A DNA stretch of 64,000 nt from Nageia nagi (lineage: Eukaryota; Pinophyta): the NCBI GenBank assembly GCA_050084985.1, contig JBITNC010000001.1:158286001-158350000 (forward strand), written 5' to 3'. The notes under the pieces are model-generated. The model was not told the origin of the DNA and did not search any database. It worked only from the letters and a program-made list of their open reading frames with translations. Shown one piece after another: positions 47,024-58,401 of this stretch. A program made the translations under genes and the position numbers. The first letter of the stretch is position 1. Each line of letters begins with the position of its first letter.

Positions 47024-47524
47024 TGTTAGAATGTATAATGCATTATTGTAAGGTTTTGTAATGTTCTTCTTTGTAAATTCACCAATACTTAAAGGTATCC
47101 CTAGATACCTTAAGCATTTAAGTGAATATGATAATGTAACTTGTCCTACACTCCTTATCATGAGCATGCCCCTTGGGTAAAAGGGTGAAGCATGTCATGT
47201 CTTTGTACAATGGTTAAAAGGGTGATCCAAGGGAGGATTTTGGCCTATAAATATAAGGCCCTCTCCTTGTAATCACTCACCAAAACTTGAAACAGAGTTA
47301 TGCTCTAGGATTAGTGTTAGGAGAGGAAGAAAGAGGTCTTGTAAGAGAGTTGTCTTTGTGAATGAGAAATATCTTAGTTAGTGGATGTACTCCATAGTTA
47401 GAGCAACCATTTTATATCTTGTGTCAATTTGTGAGATTGTTTATGCTTTGAGTAGTGTTGCTTGAGTGAGCTTTCATATAATCTTGGGCATATAGGAATT
47501 GAGTGTTTAAGTCTTATTCTTTCA
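47024..47524 (+). repeat. 5' LTR of A4
   Basis: 501 bp from TGTTAGAATGTATAATGC to TTCTTTCA, with CATGAGCATGCCCCTTGGG and TATAAATA at 47246-47253. Confidence 0.93.
47246..47253 (+). promoter_or_regulatory. TATA box of the A4 LTR
   Basis: TATAAATA in the context TTTTGGCCTATAAATATAAG. Confidence 0.65.
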
Positions 47525-47526
47525 TT

Positions 47527-47538
47527 TGGTATCAGAGC
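47527..47538 (+). other. Primer binding site of A4
   Basis: TGGTATCAGAGC, an intact initiator tRNA-Met site, two bases after the LTR. Confidence 0.93.
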
Positions 47539-48277
47539 TTGGTGTGAAGGCTCATCTTCAACATCCTTCAAGGTTCATCCTACTCATTCCTCCATTTACT
47601 TTGGTGAGGTAAAATACTTGAAGGTATAATGTTCTCCTTCTTCATTCAAGATTATTTTGTTTACTTCATATGATACTACAATTGTTATTATGACCATGTT
47701 AGTTCAATTTTTTTAGCAAAAATTACTTCAAATATCATAATATATTGTTGCTATTTTTTTTGTTTTACTAACAATATAATGTTAGTGATCATTTTTATGG
47801 GGTATATAAAAAAAATTAATTTAAAGAGCAATAATATATTATGTATTTTGCAATTTTTTTAATCTTGCAAGTCTTTTTTGAAAAAAAGAAAAAGAAAAAA
47901 GAGGAGATTTTATTATATATTTGTAAGGAAAAGGACCTTAATAAAAAATTTTGAATTTCAAGGGTTTCTTTTTTAACTAAGGAGAAGTTAAAATATTTAC
48001 CTTCCTTTAAAAAGGGGAAGAAAATAATTCTGAAAGAAGGAGTATTTTTTCAATATTAAACGGAGGGTGTTTTTTCTTTCAAAAATATTTTTTTCTATTT
48101 TTAAAACAATTAATAGGGCATGTCTAAATAGAGATCTTCGTAAGCTCAACCAACCACCTTTTACTCATCATCCTTTATATCTCATAACTGAAAGCCCTGT
48201 GACCTCTTGCCATCTATCAGCACCAAGGTCCACCATTACATCCCCTTGGTAATTCCTAGCATGTCTTTGATGGCTTT

Positions 48278-48282
48278 TAGGT
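48278..48282. repeat. Target-site duplication of G1 (left)
   Basis: TAGGT, repeated at 55833-55837. It sets both LTR borders. Confidence 0.75.
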
Positions 48283-48740
48283 TGTGACGATGCTAGTCAC
48301 ACCACCCTTAAGAGGCAGTTGACTAGCTTAACCACCCAATCCTTGACTTGACATAGCTCACATCATGCCAATCACCTAAGGTTCCACCATGCATCATCCA
48401 ACTAGTTCGATGGGTCATGGTATGATCCAATTGACCATAGGTTGATACTACTTATCGAGATCCAACGAAGGGTGGCTCGAGGCCACCTTGCTTATCAACC
48501 ATGGATCCCTCATCATGGAACTCCCATCCACCCTGAGCATAGATATTCCATAAACTTCGTTGGCTCTCAACCCACTATCCAAGTGTTCCTAATCTTAGAT
48601 GTTCTGACAGGGTGGGACTATGGTGACTAGTCTGGCCCAACCAGCTAGCCCATCCTAGTTATGCTCTGAGGTGCCATGCCTGCATGCCATCATGTGTGCA
48701 TGACCCCCTTGCCCCACCATGAGAGGTGCACCCTCTCATA
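48283..48740 (-). repeat. 3' LTR of G1
   Basis: 458 bp, collinear with 54880-55832 once S2 is removed. Shared words include GATGGGTCATGGT, GAGCATAGATATTCCAT and ACAGGGTGGGACTATGGTGA. The LTRs have clearly diverged. Confidence 0.88.
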
Positions 48741-48750
48741 TTCTCCCCCA
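48741..48750 (-). other. Polypurine tract of G1
   Basis: The minus strand reads TGGGGGAGAA next to the 3' LTR. Confidence 0.75.
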
Positions 48751-48989
48751 CTTAGAGATGTTGATGACCTCATCAACAAGCTAATCTTGCCAGAGAGTGG
48801 GCATGCCAAACTTTCATGTAGTGATCTAGAATGTTTTGGCATTCTCTACCAAAATCCTAGGCAAAAAGGTTCATAGACCCCCTCCTAATCTACACTCAGT
48901 AGTCTACACAAGGTGCACAGCATCCAAGACCACCTTGCACACATGCTAACAGGCTTGACCCTACCTATCATATGAGGACACCATCCCCG

Positions 48990-51900
48990 ACACTATGGTT
49001 CCATGAAACCCTTAGAGAGGTACTCTTGGATCTTGTCCTCATAATCCCAGAGCATCTTTGCATGTTCCCATTTGTCATCAAGATTGGTGCTACCTTCCTA
49101 ACTAACTAGATAATCTACTTTAGAATTAGTCCCCCACTCGATCTTCTACATACCTTTGATTTTAGCCACTGCTTTACCTAGTTTATCGATAACACCTACA
49201 GGGGGATGAGCTAGAACAACTCACCTAGGGTCATCTACATCTACTACCAAGGGTTTAAGTTGACTAACATGGAAGACGAGGTGAATGTGCATATGCTTAG
49301 ATAGTTTTATCTTATACACCACCTTACCGATACATTCCAAAACCTTGTATGGTCCATTGTATCTCCTTGTGAGAGTTTTGGAAGTACTCGATGCAGATTT
49401 AAAATGATCTCCATCAATGCTAAGCAACACCTACTAGCCAACTTCAAGCTCCAAGGGCCTCCTACCTTGATCTGCCTCTATTTTCATCCAAGCTTATGTC
49501 TAAAGAAGATATTCCCTAGCTAGATCTATCCTCTCTTTCCAATTCTACCTGAACTCTATCACTACCAAACTCGAATGATAATACACTAATAGTATTAAGT
49601 GTAGTGTGATTGGTTGCCTATCTATAGCTAATTCGAATGGAGTAAATTTTCTAGATGCAAACTTCTGCATGTTGTAGCTAAACTAAGCCATGTCAAGGAG
49701 GTCTATCCAATTTAACTGATCGACCAAGACATAATGGCAAAGATACTCCTTGAGAATTCCATTAATGTGCTTGATTTGTCCATCTGTTTATAGATGATGG
49801 TGCTAAAGATTAGCAATTTGGTGCCCATGATCCTGAATAACTCCATCCAAAAGTTGCTTGTAAACCTTGTGTCCCTATTTGACACTATGTTGAGAGGAAT
49901 ATCCCAGTATTTCACCACATACTTAAAGTACTAAGCTGGTAAAGGGAATTCACATGGATGTTGACATGGTATAAAAGTGGCATATTTGCTGAACTTATCA
50001 ACTATAACCATGATGCTCGCATACCCATCCTTTTTCGTTAGCCTTGTGATGAAATCCATGCTCACATTTTCCCATGGTCTTACTGGAACTGTCAATGGTT
50101 CAAGCAAACCTACTGGTTTTTACCTTTTGCTTTTATCCTATTGGCACAGTAAGTAACTCTGAACATACTGTTCTACATCTTGAAACATGTTTGGCTAGTA
50201 AAACCCTTACTTAATTAATGCCAAGGTTCAATCTCACCCAGGGTGTCCAACCCAAGGAGAGTCATGGCATTCCTTCAACAGATCCTTTTGCAAGTTGTCC
50301 CACTTTGGAACATACACTCGATTATGCGAGTATAGGAGCATTCCATACTAGATTTTGAACTTACTCATACATCCGATGGGTTACCTAATTTTGTAGTGAC
50401 ACCATTATGGCCTTTACTTGAGGATCATTTTTTCATGCCCTGTTGGATCTGAGTGATAATTTCCACCATAAGCATTGTTTGACATGCTTCATCTTATGAT
50501 TTTCTTTTATTTTTGATGGCTGCTAGAATGAGCTCTTTCCCCACTTGAGTCCCAAATTGGGGGGTAAGCTCCTGACTACCTCTTTTCTACATGAGAAGTT
50601 GATACTTTCGACTCAGAGCATCTGCCATAGTGTTCTACTTCCTTGGATAATACTGGAACCTATAGTTATACTATGCCAAGAAGTCAACCCACCAAGCCTT
50701 CTCATGTGATAGCTTCATGGAGGTATTGAATAAAGTGTTTGTTATGTTGTTCATTTTTATTATGAACAACTCTTCCAAGAGATAGTGATGTCAAACCCTT
50801 AGGTAATGAATCACCATGACCATTTCCTTATCGTGTGCTGGATACCTACACTTTGCTTTATTGAATTTGCATGATTCATAAGCCACTAGATGATTGTTCT
50901 AGAGGAGAACACCCCCTAATGCATATTCAAAGGCATCCATTTATACTTTGAATTCCTTAGTGAAATCCATTAATTCCAATATGGGTGCACTTGTCAAACT
51001 TGCTTTAAGTTTATCGAATGTTGCTTGTCAGGAAGGCATCCACCACTACTTTATTCCCTTTTTTAGAAGTTAGGTAAGGGGAATAGTAATCTTGGAAAAT
51101 CCCTTCACAAATTTTTGATAATAGTTCACCAAGCCTAGAAATTATCTCAACCTGTGAATATCTGATGGAGGTTCCCAATCGTAGATTGCCAACACTTTCT
51201 TAGGGTCTGGCTTGATCTATCTTCCACCTAAGATATGTCCTAAGAAATGCACTTTAGTCTTGGTAAATGTGTACTTCTCCCATTTCACGTACAGCCCGTT
51301 CTCTTAAAGTTTTTGAAATACTTGAGATAAATGTTCCTTTCATTCTTCTAGATTCTTACTAAACACCAAAATATCATTGAGGTAAATGACCATAAACTTA
51401 TCCAAAAATGGGTGGAACACTTCATTCATGAGTGTGCAAAATGTTGCTGGCGCATTGCACAACCCAAATGGCATGACCAAAAAGTTGAACAAGCCATAGT
51501 AGGTCACCATTGTAGTTTTCTATTCATCACCTTCTACTATGCAAACTTGATAATACCCCTATTTTAGATCTAGTTTCGTAAAATAAACTACATCGCCCAT
51601 TTTATCGAAGCAGTCCTCTATGAGTGGTAATGGGTATTTATTTTTTACTATCTATTTGTTCAAGGCCTTATAGTCCACACATCTATATTTCACCACTTGG
51701 TTTTCTTTGAAATAGAGCTGGAGCTCCATACGATGAGTGCAAAGGTTGCATATACCCCTTTTCAACCAACTCTTCCAACTGTTACTTTAGTTCCAATAAT
51801 TCTATTTATGATAGCTGATACGGTCTTAAAGCATGTAGTTTTGAACTTGATAAAAGTTCAATCTAGTGACCAACTACTCATCACAAAGGAAGCTTTTCAA

Positions 51901-52297
51901 GTATCTTGGTAGGCATAACATCTAAAACTCCTCCAATATTCCCCTAATCTCTTTGAAAAGTCTACCATCACCCCAATCATCGATCATAGCCACTAAAAAC
52001 ATATCACTACCTTGATTCTTTTTTATCACCTTTTCTAAGCATATAGCTAACAACATGGGGGTCTCACATGATCTTTGGCTTGCATAATTCCACCATATAT
52101 GGAGCTTTGGGATCCATGATGAGCAACTTTTCTAGCTATGGGATTACTACCATAGAAGTTGATCAAGAGAAGGTCTATCCTAGCACCAGATCAAAGGAGT
52201 CCATTGGAATGATATACAATGTCATAGAGCCTCGCCAATTCCCAACTTGAAGTAAAAATTTTTGAACCATTCCCAGCACTACTTAGGAAGGGTGATT
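48990..52297 (-). pseudogene. G1 pol remnant (reverse transcriptase, RNase H, integrase, chromodomain)
   Basis: Minus strand, reading leftwards. The reverse transcriptase includes GHFEFLVMPFGLCNAPATF, then VIYLNDILVFSKN (51390-51350), where the catalytic YLDD is YLND. Thumb and RNase H follow (FLGLVNYYQKFVKGFSK, DAFEYALGG, ADALSRK). The integrase has DFITRLTKKDG and RDTRFTSNFW, and its C-terminal GPYKVLECIGKVVYKIKL at 49430-49221. Last is a chromodomain-like stretch at about 49150-49030 with VDYLVS, stop, EGSTNLDDKWE, where the stop replaces the Trp of the KWKG core. Chromodomains guide insertion to marked chromatin. Numerous stops are present. Confidence 0.9.
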
Positions 52298-52460
52298 CTA
52301 AACTTTGTAGGAAAGGTCCATGGGGTCCAACTTCAAACCTAACAACTTGCTGAACCATGAAGATACGTAGTTGTTAGAGGCTCCTGGATCCACCATGGCC
52401 ACCACTTTGTGTCCATTCATTGAGGCTTCTACATAATTCAAAGGGTAAATCACATCTTTG
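52298..52460 (-). pseudogene. G1 protease remnant
   Basis: Minus-strand aspartic protease block AMVDPGASNNYVSSWFSKLL within the open stretch 52648-52298. The catalytic DTG triad is DPG. It normally cuts the polyprotein. Confidence 0.8.
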
Positions 52461-53917
52461 TAAATGACCTTGTTGCTTCCCTCCAAAGCTGCTAAGGAAT
52501 TGAGGAATGACATAATACCCTTATTTTTGTCATTCGCATTTGATGGGCCAACCACATTACTTTGCATTGCAAGAGGAGAGGCACGTGTGTTATTTATGGC
52601 TGACAAAATGGCATTCACTATTTTAGTATTTGGGCACTCTCTAGCCATGTACCCAACTTCTTGGGAAGTGAAGCAATGTGAAGAACCACTAGGTGTGGAG
52701 TTTGCATTGTTCTTTTGAAACTTTCATGGCCCCTGCCCTAGTCCATGTTGACCATCATCAAACTTGGGTTGATGGTTTCCAAATTGGCATTTACCCTACT
52801 ATCCTATGCCCTTTTGAAATCATCCATCTTTATTCCCTTACTAGTCTAACTAACATGGCTTAGTAATATTTCCAAACTTGCATTTCTTATCCCATGGTTT
52901 CACTACAGAGTTAGACTTATTTGGTGCACTCCTATCATTATTTTTGGTAGGCTAGTTCTCACGATAATTAGTCAGCTTTTCAATTGCCATTATTGCATCT
53001 TCAAGTGTTTTAAATATTTGGTGATTCAATTCATTTCTCATCTAATTTTTAAGGCCATGCTTGAAGAGCACTAGCTTTTCAATCTCATCCATCTGATGGA
53101 TTTGCAGTACTAAGGAATTGAATGACATGATGTAATCCTTTATCAAGCTAATTTAGTGGAGGTCATACAGCTTCAAGTGGGCTACCCTATTGATGTTGGT
53201 GGGGTAGAACTATGCATGAAGGAGATCTACCATTTCATCCCATGATTTGCAGGCTAGGATGTCACTACCATCCTTCCTACTTATCTCCCTTCATCTTCAC
53301 CAAGTCAGTGCATCACCTTCCAGACAATTGGCCGTTGCATCTACTTTCTTTGCATTCGATAAGTAGGTGCAAAAACTCAAGTAATGGGTCATTTTCCAAA
53401 TGAACCCCTCTAGAGTCACCTCATCCCTAACTCCTTTGTAATAAGTAGGTTCATAGAGTTTGGGAAGCTGCACAACTAGAGCTACCTCAAGGGCCCCTTG
53501 GACCCTACCTTTGCCCAACTTTTTGTTCAAAATAACCACAGTATTGATGAGAAGTTCAAGCCAATCATGCATAGACTTTTGTTCATGAAGGGAGACATCC
53601 AAGTGCTTAGAAAGCTTAGTCACTTGGTTAAATAGCTACACATTTTCAACATCATGAGTTAGACACCTGGTTTCGATGTCCTCTTGCTTGTTCTGATTCC
53701 ACAACCCAGCATAAGGTGCATTACTGAGACCCTATTATTCCCGCTTGATTCAAGCTACTATAATGTTTTCTTTGAATCTATTAATTCTCTCCTTATGAGT
53801 ATTTAGGAAAGCCCGTTCCTATTATCCATCACTCTCATTATCTTGCACATTCTCACCCACAGTATTTGAAACATGTTCAACTTCCTCTTTGTGTAGATTT
53901 TCCTGGTCCAAGTCCAT
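52461..53917 (-). pseudogene. G1 gag remnant
   Basis: Begins at ATG 53917 (MDLDQENLHKEEVEHVSN). A 108-codon open stretch (53623-53297) carries PKLYEPTYYKGVRDEVTLEG and CLEGDALTW, the capsid-like fold of chromovirus gag. It is followed by LVLQIHQMDEIEKLVLFKHG near 53105-53045. The nucleocapsid knuckle near 52665-52625 reads CFTSQEVGYMAREC, with one Cys changed to Ser and the His changed to Tyr. Stops interrupt it at several points. Confidence 0.85.
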
Positions 53918-54879
53918 GCTGCTAGGATAAGACCAAGTACAAATTATTTAAGGTGAGAAAAAGACTTTGGCACCATGACTAGGCACCAACTTTGTTTGTA
54001 GGAGGTCACCAATTCGAAACTTGGAACTGGCCTTTTTTCTCAACCAGACACTTAGCACTTTTTCATCAAAATTTCATTGAAATATTGTTAACCCTGCATT
54101 GTAAATAAGGCATAGATCGTATGTTAGTTTCCTTCACTAAAAAATGACACCAAGGTATACATGCAAAAATGCACAAGTAACATAAAGCACTCATGCATGT
54201 CAACATAGGAAAACTACTACCCCAGCCCACTTGCCTCCTACCATAAGGCTCTTAGGCATTGCAGGTCGTCAACTACACATGGAGTATGTAGCTTCCACCT
54301 GCTCACCCTATAATGATATTTTAGTCTCATTTGGGTTACCTTGAATTGATCCTTACTCTAGGTTGACAAGGCTACCGATTGACATAGTAGATAGATCAAA
54401 CTTAACTCATATGCACCATTTTTCATAGGTGATTAATAGTGACACACCTCATTCGACTCCTTCATAAGGTAGCCAACATGTTGTTTGACCATTCTACCAT
54501 CTAGAGGTCTTTTACTATGTTTCCTCACTTGAAAGTCTATGCACATGATAGAGTACCATCCCACATCGTATTTTTAATGTGCATGCCCATGTTACCTCAG
54601 ACAGTGTACGACACGATCTTTTCCCCCATGCTACCTCAAATAATGTACATCACGGTTCATCCAAGCATCGTATCTTGGTCTAGACTTGGTGGATTGGGAC
54701 TTATCACATGATGATTAGCCATTTGCCCAATTCCAGCACTTAGCACCATCACCATTATGCACACTCTAGATCGTGCCCCCATGGCTACCTAGAATGCCTC
54801 ATTTCCAAATAGATCTCATGCATAGGTCTTGATCAACTAGATGCCCTTGATATGGCAAACCATGCACTTTGATACGAAT
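53918..54879 (-). other. Leader and primer site of G1
   Basis: Untranslated sequence between the G1 5' LTR and gag. The primer-site remnant at 54877-54864 reads TCGTATCAAAGTGC on the minus strand, a decayed tRNA-Met site. No gene was seen. Confidence 0.65.
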
Positions 54880-55832
54880 TATGATGGTGCCAATTGTGCT
54901 ACCCCTAAGAGGTAGTCGATCAGCTTAACTGCTTAACCCTTAACCTTGAAGGATTTGATCTAGATCTAAACAAATCCTCTAGGACCTTAGACTAGGAAAC
55001 TCAAGTGTACACAAGATAACACAATCACTCAAGATAACACATCAATATAATGTGGTTCCTCCCTTCTTGGGAGTACATCCACAACTAGTTCTCTTATTCT
55101 CAAATCTATGTCTCTCTTACAACTATTCTCTAGCTCTCTCCTACACAACCAAGTAGAGTAATTTTACTCAAAACTTAGATATATTTACATGAGGAGAGGC
55201 CCTCTATTTATAGGTTGAGAGCACCTCCCTAACCTTCCTTTAACCCAAGGGTAAGGTTAGGGTTACATTAAATGTACCACCAAACTTCAACCTACCAACT
55301 AACTCCTTTGGTAAAGTCAAAGTCTTCATATTAAAGAATTCTATTAATCACTTAAGGTATCTACATACCTTTAAGTGATTAATTGAATTTACAAGGAGTT
55401 TAGATATTCACAATATTTCATTACAAATTCTAACAAACCTGACATAGCTTGTAATGTGCTAATCACCCAAGGTTCTACCATTCATCATCCAACTGATTTG
55501 ATGGGTCATGGTCCAATCCAACTAACCATAGGATGACATTGCTTATCAAGATCCAATGAAGGGTGGCCCAAGGCCACCTTGCTCATTAACCATAGCTCCC
55601 TCATCATGGCACTCCCATCCACCCTCGAGCATAGATATTCCATGGACTCCATTGGCTCCTAGCCCACTATCCAGGTGTTCTTAGTCTTAGACATTCCAAC
55701 AGGGTGGGACTATGGTGAGTAGTCTAACCCAACCAGCCAGCCCATCCTTTCCATGCTTCAAGGTGCCATGCTTGCATACCATCACATGTGCATGACCCCC
55801 TTGCCCTAACATGAGAGCCGCACCCTCTCATA
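54880..55832 (-). repeat. 5' LTR of G1, split by solo LTR S2
   Basis: 953 bp, of which 494 are S2 plus one target-site copy, leaving 459 bp that match 48283-48740 in length and order. Confidence 0.88.
54942..55440 (-). mobile_element. Solo LTR S2 with target-site duplication
   Basis: LTR 54947-55435 (489 bp, minus orientation), flanked by AACCT at 54942-54946 and 55436-55440. On the minus strand it starts TGTTAGAATTTGTAATG and ends AAATCCTTCA, and carries CTATAAATAGAGGGC and GGATGTACTCCC. It shares ends and block order with family A but differs strongly in the first 200 bp, so it is a related subfamily. It is the innermost and so the latest insertion of the stack. Confidence 0.93.
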
Positions 55833-55837
55833 TAGGT
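55833..55837. repeat. Target-site duplication of G1 (right)
   Basis: TAGGT, matching 48278-48282. Confidence 0.75.
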
Positions 55838-57196
55838 ACTCTTTTCCTTGATTTGTGCTTCCTACCACCAAGTTGCAACTCTATGTCGTCGATCGCTCCC
55901 TGTGGCTCCCTTTCATTGTGTAACTCCTTATTAACTCATCACCACCTGATTTAAACCACCCCTAAATCCTCCATTACACCTATTTCCATATTAGGAATTC
56001 CCTTTATTCCACCTCCTTATAGCTCTATGATGGCTTGGCCCCTAACCCTTAGATGGGCATGCGACCCTCTATGGGCACGACCTCCCCCTAGCCTTAGGTG
56101 GCTTGTGTCCTCATTGTGGTCACTCACAACCCCCTGAGGTGAGCTCGTGGCTAGCCCTTGGTAGTGATGGTAAACCACTACGTATAAATATTTGAGTAGC
56201 ATCTCCACTGCTCTCTCTCACTCTCAATTAATTTTATATAATAGGCCTCTTTCATTTATTATAAAATTTTCTTTCTCTTCCTAAGATATTTTTTGGGTTG
56301 CTTGCAATAAATTTTTAGCAAGACCATGATGGTGTGTATTTTATGAGTCTGGTATGGAGTGGAGTAGGGGCAATTTTGCTTTAATTTTTTGTGGATGGAA
56401 TTATTTGTCTTTTTAAAATTAAAAGAGCTTATTTTAAAGGGATAATTTTTTTTTGGGAAAGATTATGCTCTATAAAAGTATGATTTTTTTCTATATAATG
56501 TTGAAATAAAATGCAAGGAAAAGCATTTATCATTAAAAAAAATTTCTCTCTCCTTAAAGTAAAATTGCAAAACAGGAATTTTTATTCACTAGTACATAAT
56601 GGTAAAATGTGGTATCATTTTTATTTAATGTTTAAGGTAAAAATTGAAAAGTAGATGAATGATTTTTTATTAAAAAAAATAGAAAGAGGGAAATATTTTA
56701 ACACTTTCATATTCTTTATCCTTAGGATTTTTTTTACTAAGGTAAAATGGGGAGATATTTTAGTAGTTCACCTAAGTTTTGAAAAGGGATGAATAATTGC
56801 TTACTTAAGTAAAATGTGGTAATTTTTTAATGCTTATGGTTTAAATATGGCACTTTTTTTCTTAGTGATAAAAGTAAATTTCTTTTACTAAAGTAAACTT
56901 ATAATGTTATTTTTTTATATGTGTTTATTGAAGGGAACATCTTGCTTAAGATCAATTTGTTTTTAAGTAAATAAGGAGAGGTTATACTTACTTTTTTATT
57001 TAAAATAATGAACTTATGTAAGATTATGGGAGGAATTGTGCAAAAGTATGGAACTTATGTAAAGAAGTCCTTTTAGGGTTAGTAACAAAACACATTAGAT
57101 TTTTAGGTTTCAATTATTATTAAATGATGTATCTTTTTCTTTTATGCACTTTGCTTTATTATTTTGCAAAAATCACAAACATTGAAATTGCACCCC
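55838..57196 (+). other. A4 leader, second piece, with C-rich cassette
   Basis: C-rich sequence (55838-56230, for example CCTCCCCCTAGCCTTAGG) then AT-rich leader. Corresponds in position to 6190-7730 of A2 and 33700-35092 of A3, but the C-rich part is not similar to either. Confidence 0.6.
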
Positions 57197-57640
57197 TAAA
57201 ATGAACACATTCACATGTATATTCCATAACAGGACTTATTTGGGGAGCCATGAGGTGAGGACAAGATAGATTGGAGCCTTTAATCTAATGATCCAAATGG
57301 TCAAAAGTTTGTACTTCTTAATTCCTCCTAAGTCCTCTGTTGATTTGGACATAACTCCATATAGGTGTACAAGCATGTGTGTAGTGATACCACATGCTCA
57401 CATGTCCATTAAAGAATTATTTTGATAACCTAGGAGGATAACTTGAAACATAATCAAGATAATAATTTGGCCAATCCAAGATACATCACAACCTTGAAAA
57501 ATAGTTAGTACTCCTCCTTGTAAGAGTATATTACTGACCAAGGTGAATTGGTTGAGAATTGATAGGATTTAGGCTCCACCTTGCAGGCATCCAAGTGAAG
57601 ACCTAATTTTAGACAAGAAAACAAGCCTCAACTTTATCCC
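57197..57640 (+). other. Conserved leader block of family A (A4 copy)
   Basis: Matches 7731-8170 of A2 over its length, starting AAATGAACACAT and including AGCATGTGTGTAGTGATACC and GTAAGAGTATATTACTGACC. Confidence 0.75.
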
Positions 57641-57897
57641 TCTCTACAACTATGGCATTTGGTTGGATATATGGGAATTATTATATGATTATATTGTAAA
57701 CCTTTGCATATGAATTATGTTAAACAAGTTAAGTATGGCCTTTGATTGTCCTTGATCAAAATTTATCATGAACATGTATGGTTGATTAATTGGAACAAAT
57801 CTAAACTTGTATGAATGATTAAACTCAATATGTATAGATGATTTAATTTGGTTCACATGATTACATTGGTTATCACTTTCACCTTCTTAATGACCAA

Positions 57898-58401
57898 ATG
57901 GGAGACACCTTCTTACATAAGCACATTCTTAACGATTCCAATTATCGTATTTGGGAACCTTAGATAAATGTTGAATTACAGGTAAGTAAACTATGGCAAA
58001 CAGTTAATGAAAACCTAGTTGCTCTTACATATGAGAAGGCACTTAAGGTTTACAACACAAATAATGAGTTGACAACCTCCATGAGTTTTTATGCAGTGTT
58101 AGATGAGGTGTTGCTTATGATTTCTTCATTAACCTCTGCAAAGGAACATTGGGATAAGCTAAAAAATAATTAGCTAGGGTCCAAATTTTTAAGAAGGTTC
58201 ACCATTATCAAAAAGTTGCTTCAATCTTGTCAAGGGGAAGATGAAAATGTTTACATCTATCTGAATAAGATCATTGACCTTACGAACCAACTGGTTGGTT
58301 GTGGCTATAATTGGATCAATGATGAGTTCATGGTCTTCATCAGTCTTCAAAGCCTTTATTCAAAGTTTAGTAATTGTTATTCTTTCATAATCACACTCTA
58401 A
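57898..58401 (+). pseudogene. A4 gag remnant
   Basis: From ATG 57898: MGDTFLHKHILNDSNYRIWE, a stop shortly after, then VSKLWQTVNENLVALTYEKA, SAKEHWDKLK, YLNKIIDLTNQLVGCGYNW and INDEFMVFISLQSLYSKF. It is the best preserved gag start of the family and keeps Trp at a place where A2 has a stop. It ends at 58401 where unrelated sequence begins. Confidence 0.85.

Larger units (their letters stand above)
48283..55832 (-). mobile_element. Ty3/Gypsy chromovirus G1
   Basis: A 7.55-kb minus-strand Gypsy element inserted in the A4 leader. It has LTRs 48283-48740 (3') and 54880-55832 (5', enlarged by solo LTR S2), a polypurine tract (48741-48750), a tRNA-Met-like primer site (54864-54877), and gag, protease, reverse transcriptase, RNase H, integrase and a chromodomain-like C-terminus in standard order. 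The chromodomain and the integrase tail place it among plant chromoviruses. The subgroup was not decided. Stops and changed catalytic residues show it is dead. Confidence 0.92.
47024..58401 (+). mobile_element. Copia family A element A4, 5' part, interrupted by G1
   Basis: Plus-strand family member: LTR 47024-47524, intact tRNA-Met primer site, leader in two pieces (47543-48277 and 55838-57897) and a gag that stops near 58401. Gypsy element G1 sits in the leader between TAGGT duplications. The pol and 3' LTR are absent; other sequence follows at 58402. With G1 removed, the distance from primer site to the conserved block is about 2.1 kb, as in A2 and A3. Confidence 0.9.

Noticed and set aside
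46979-47167. 62-codon minus-strand frame
   Set aside because: Antisense across the A4 LTR border.
48278-48284. Alternative left border of G1 at TGACGATG (48285) with the next five bases as target-site duplication
   Set aside because: That choice gives GGTTG against TATAG, which do not match, while TAGGT borders give a perfect 5-bp match and LTRs of 458 and 459 bp.
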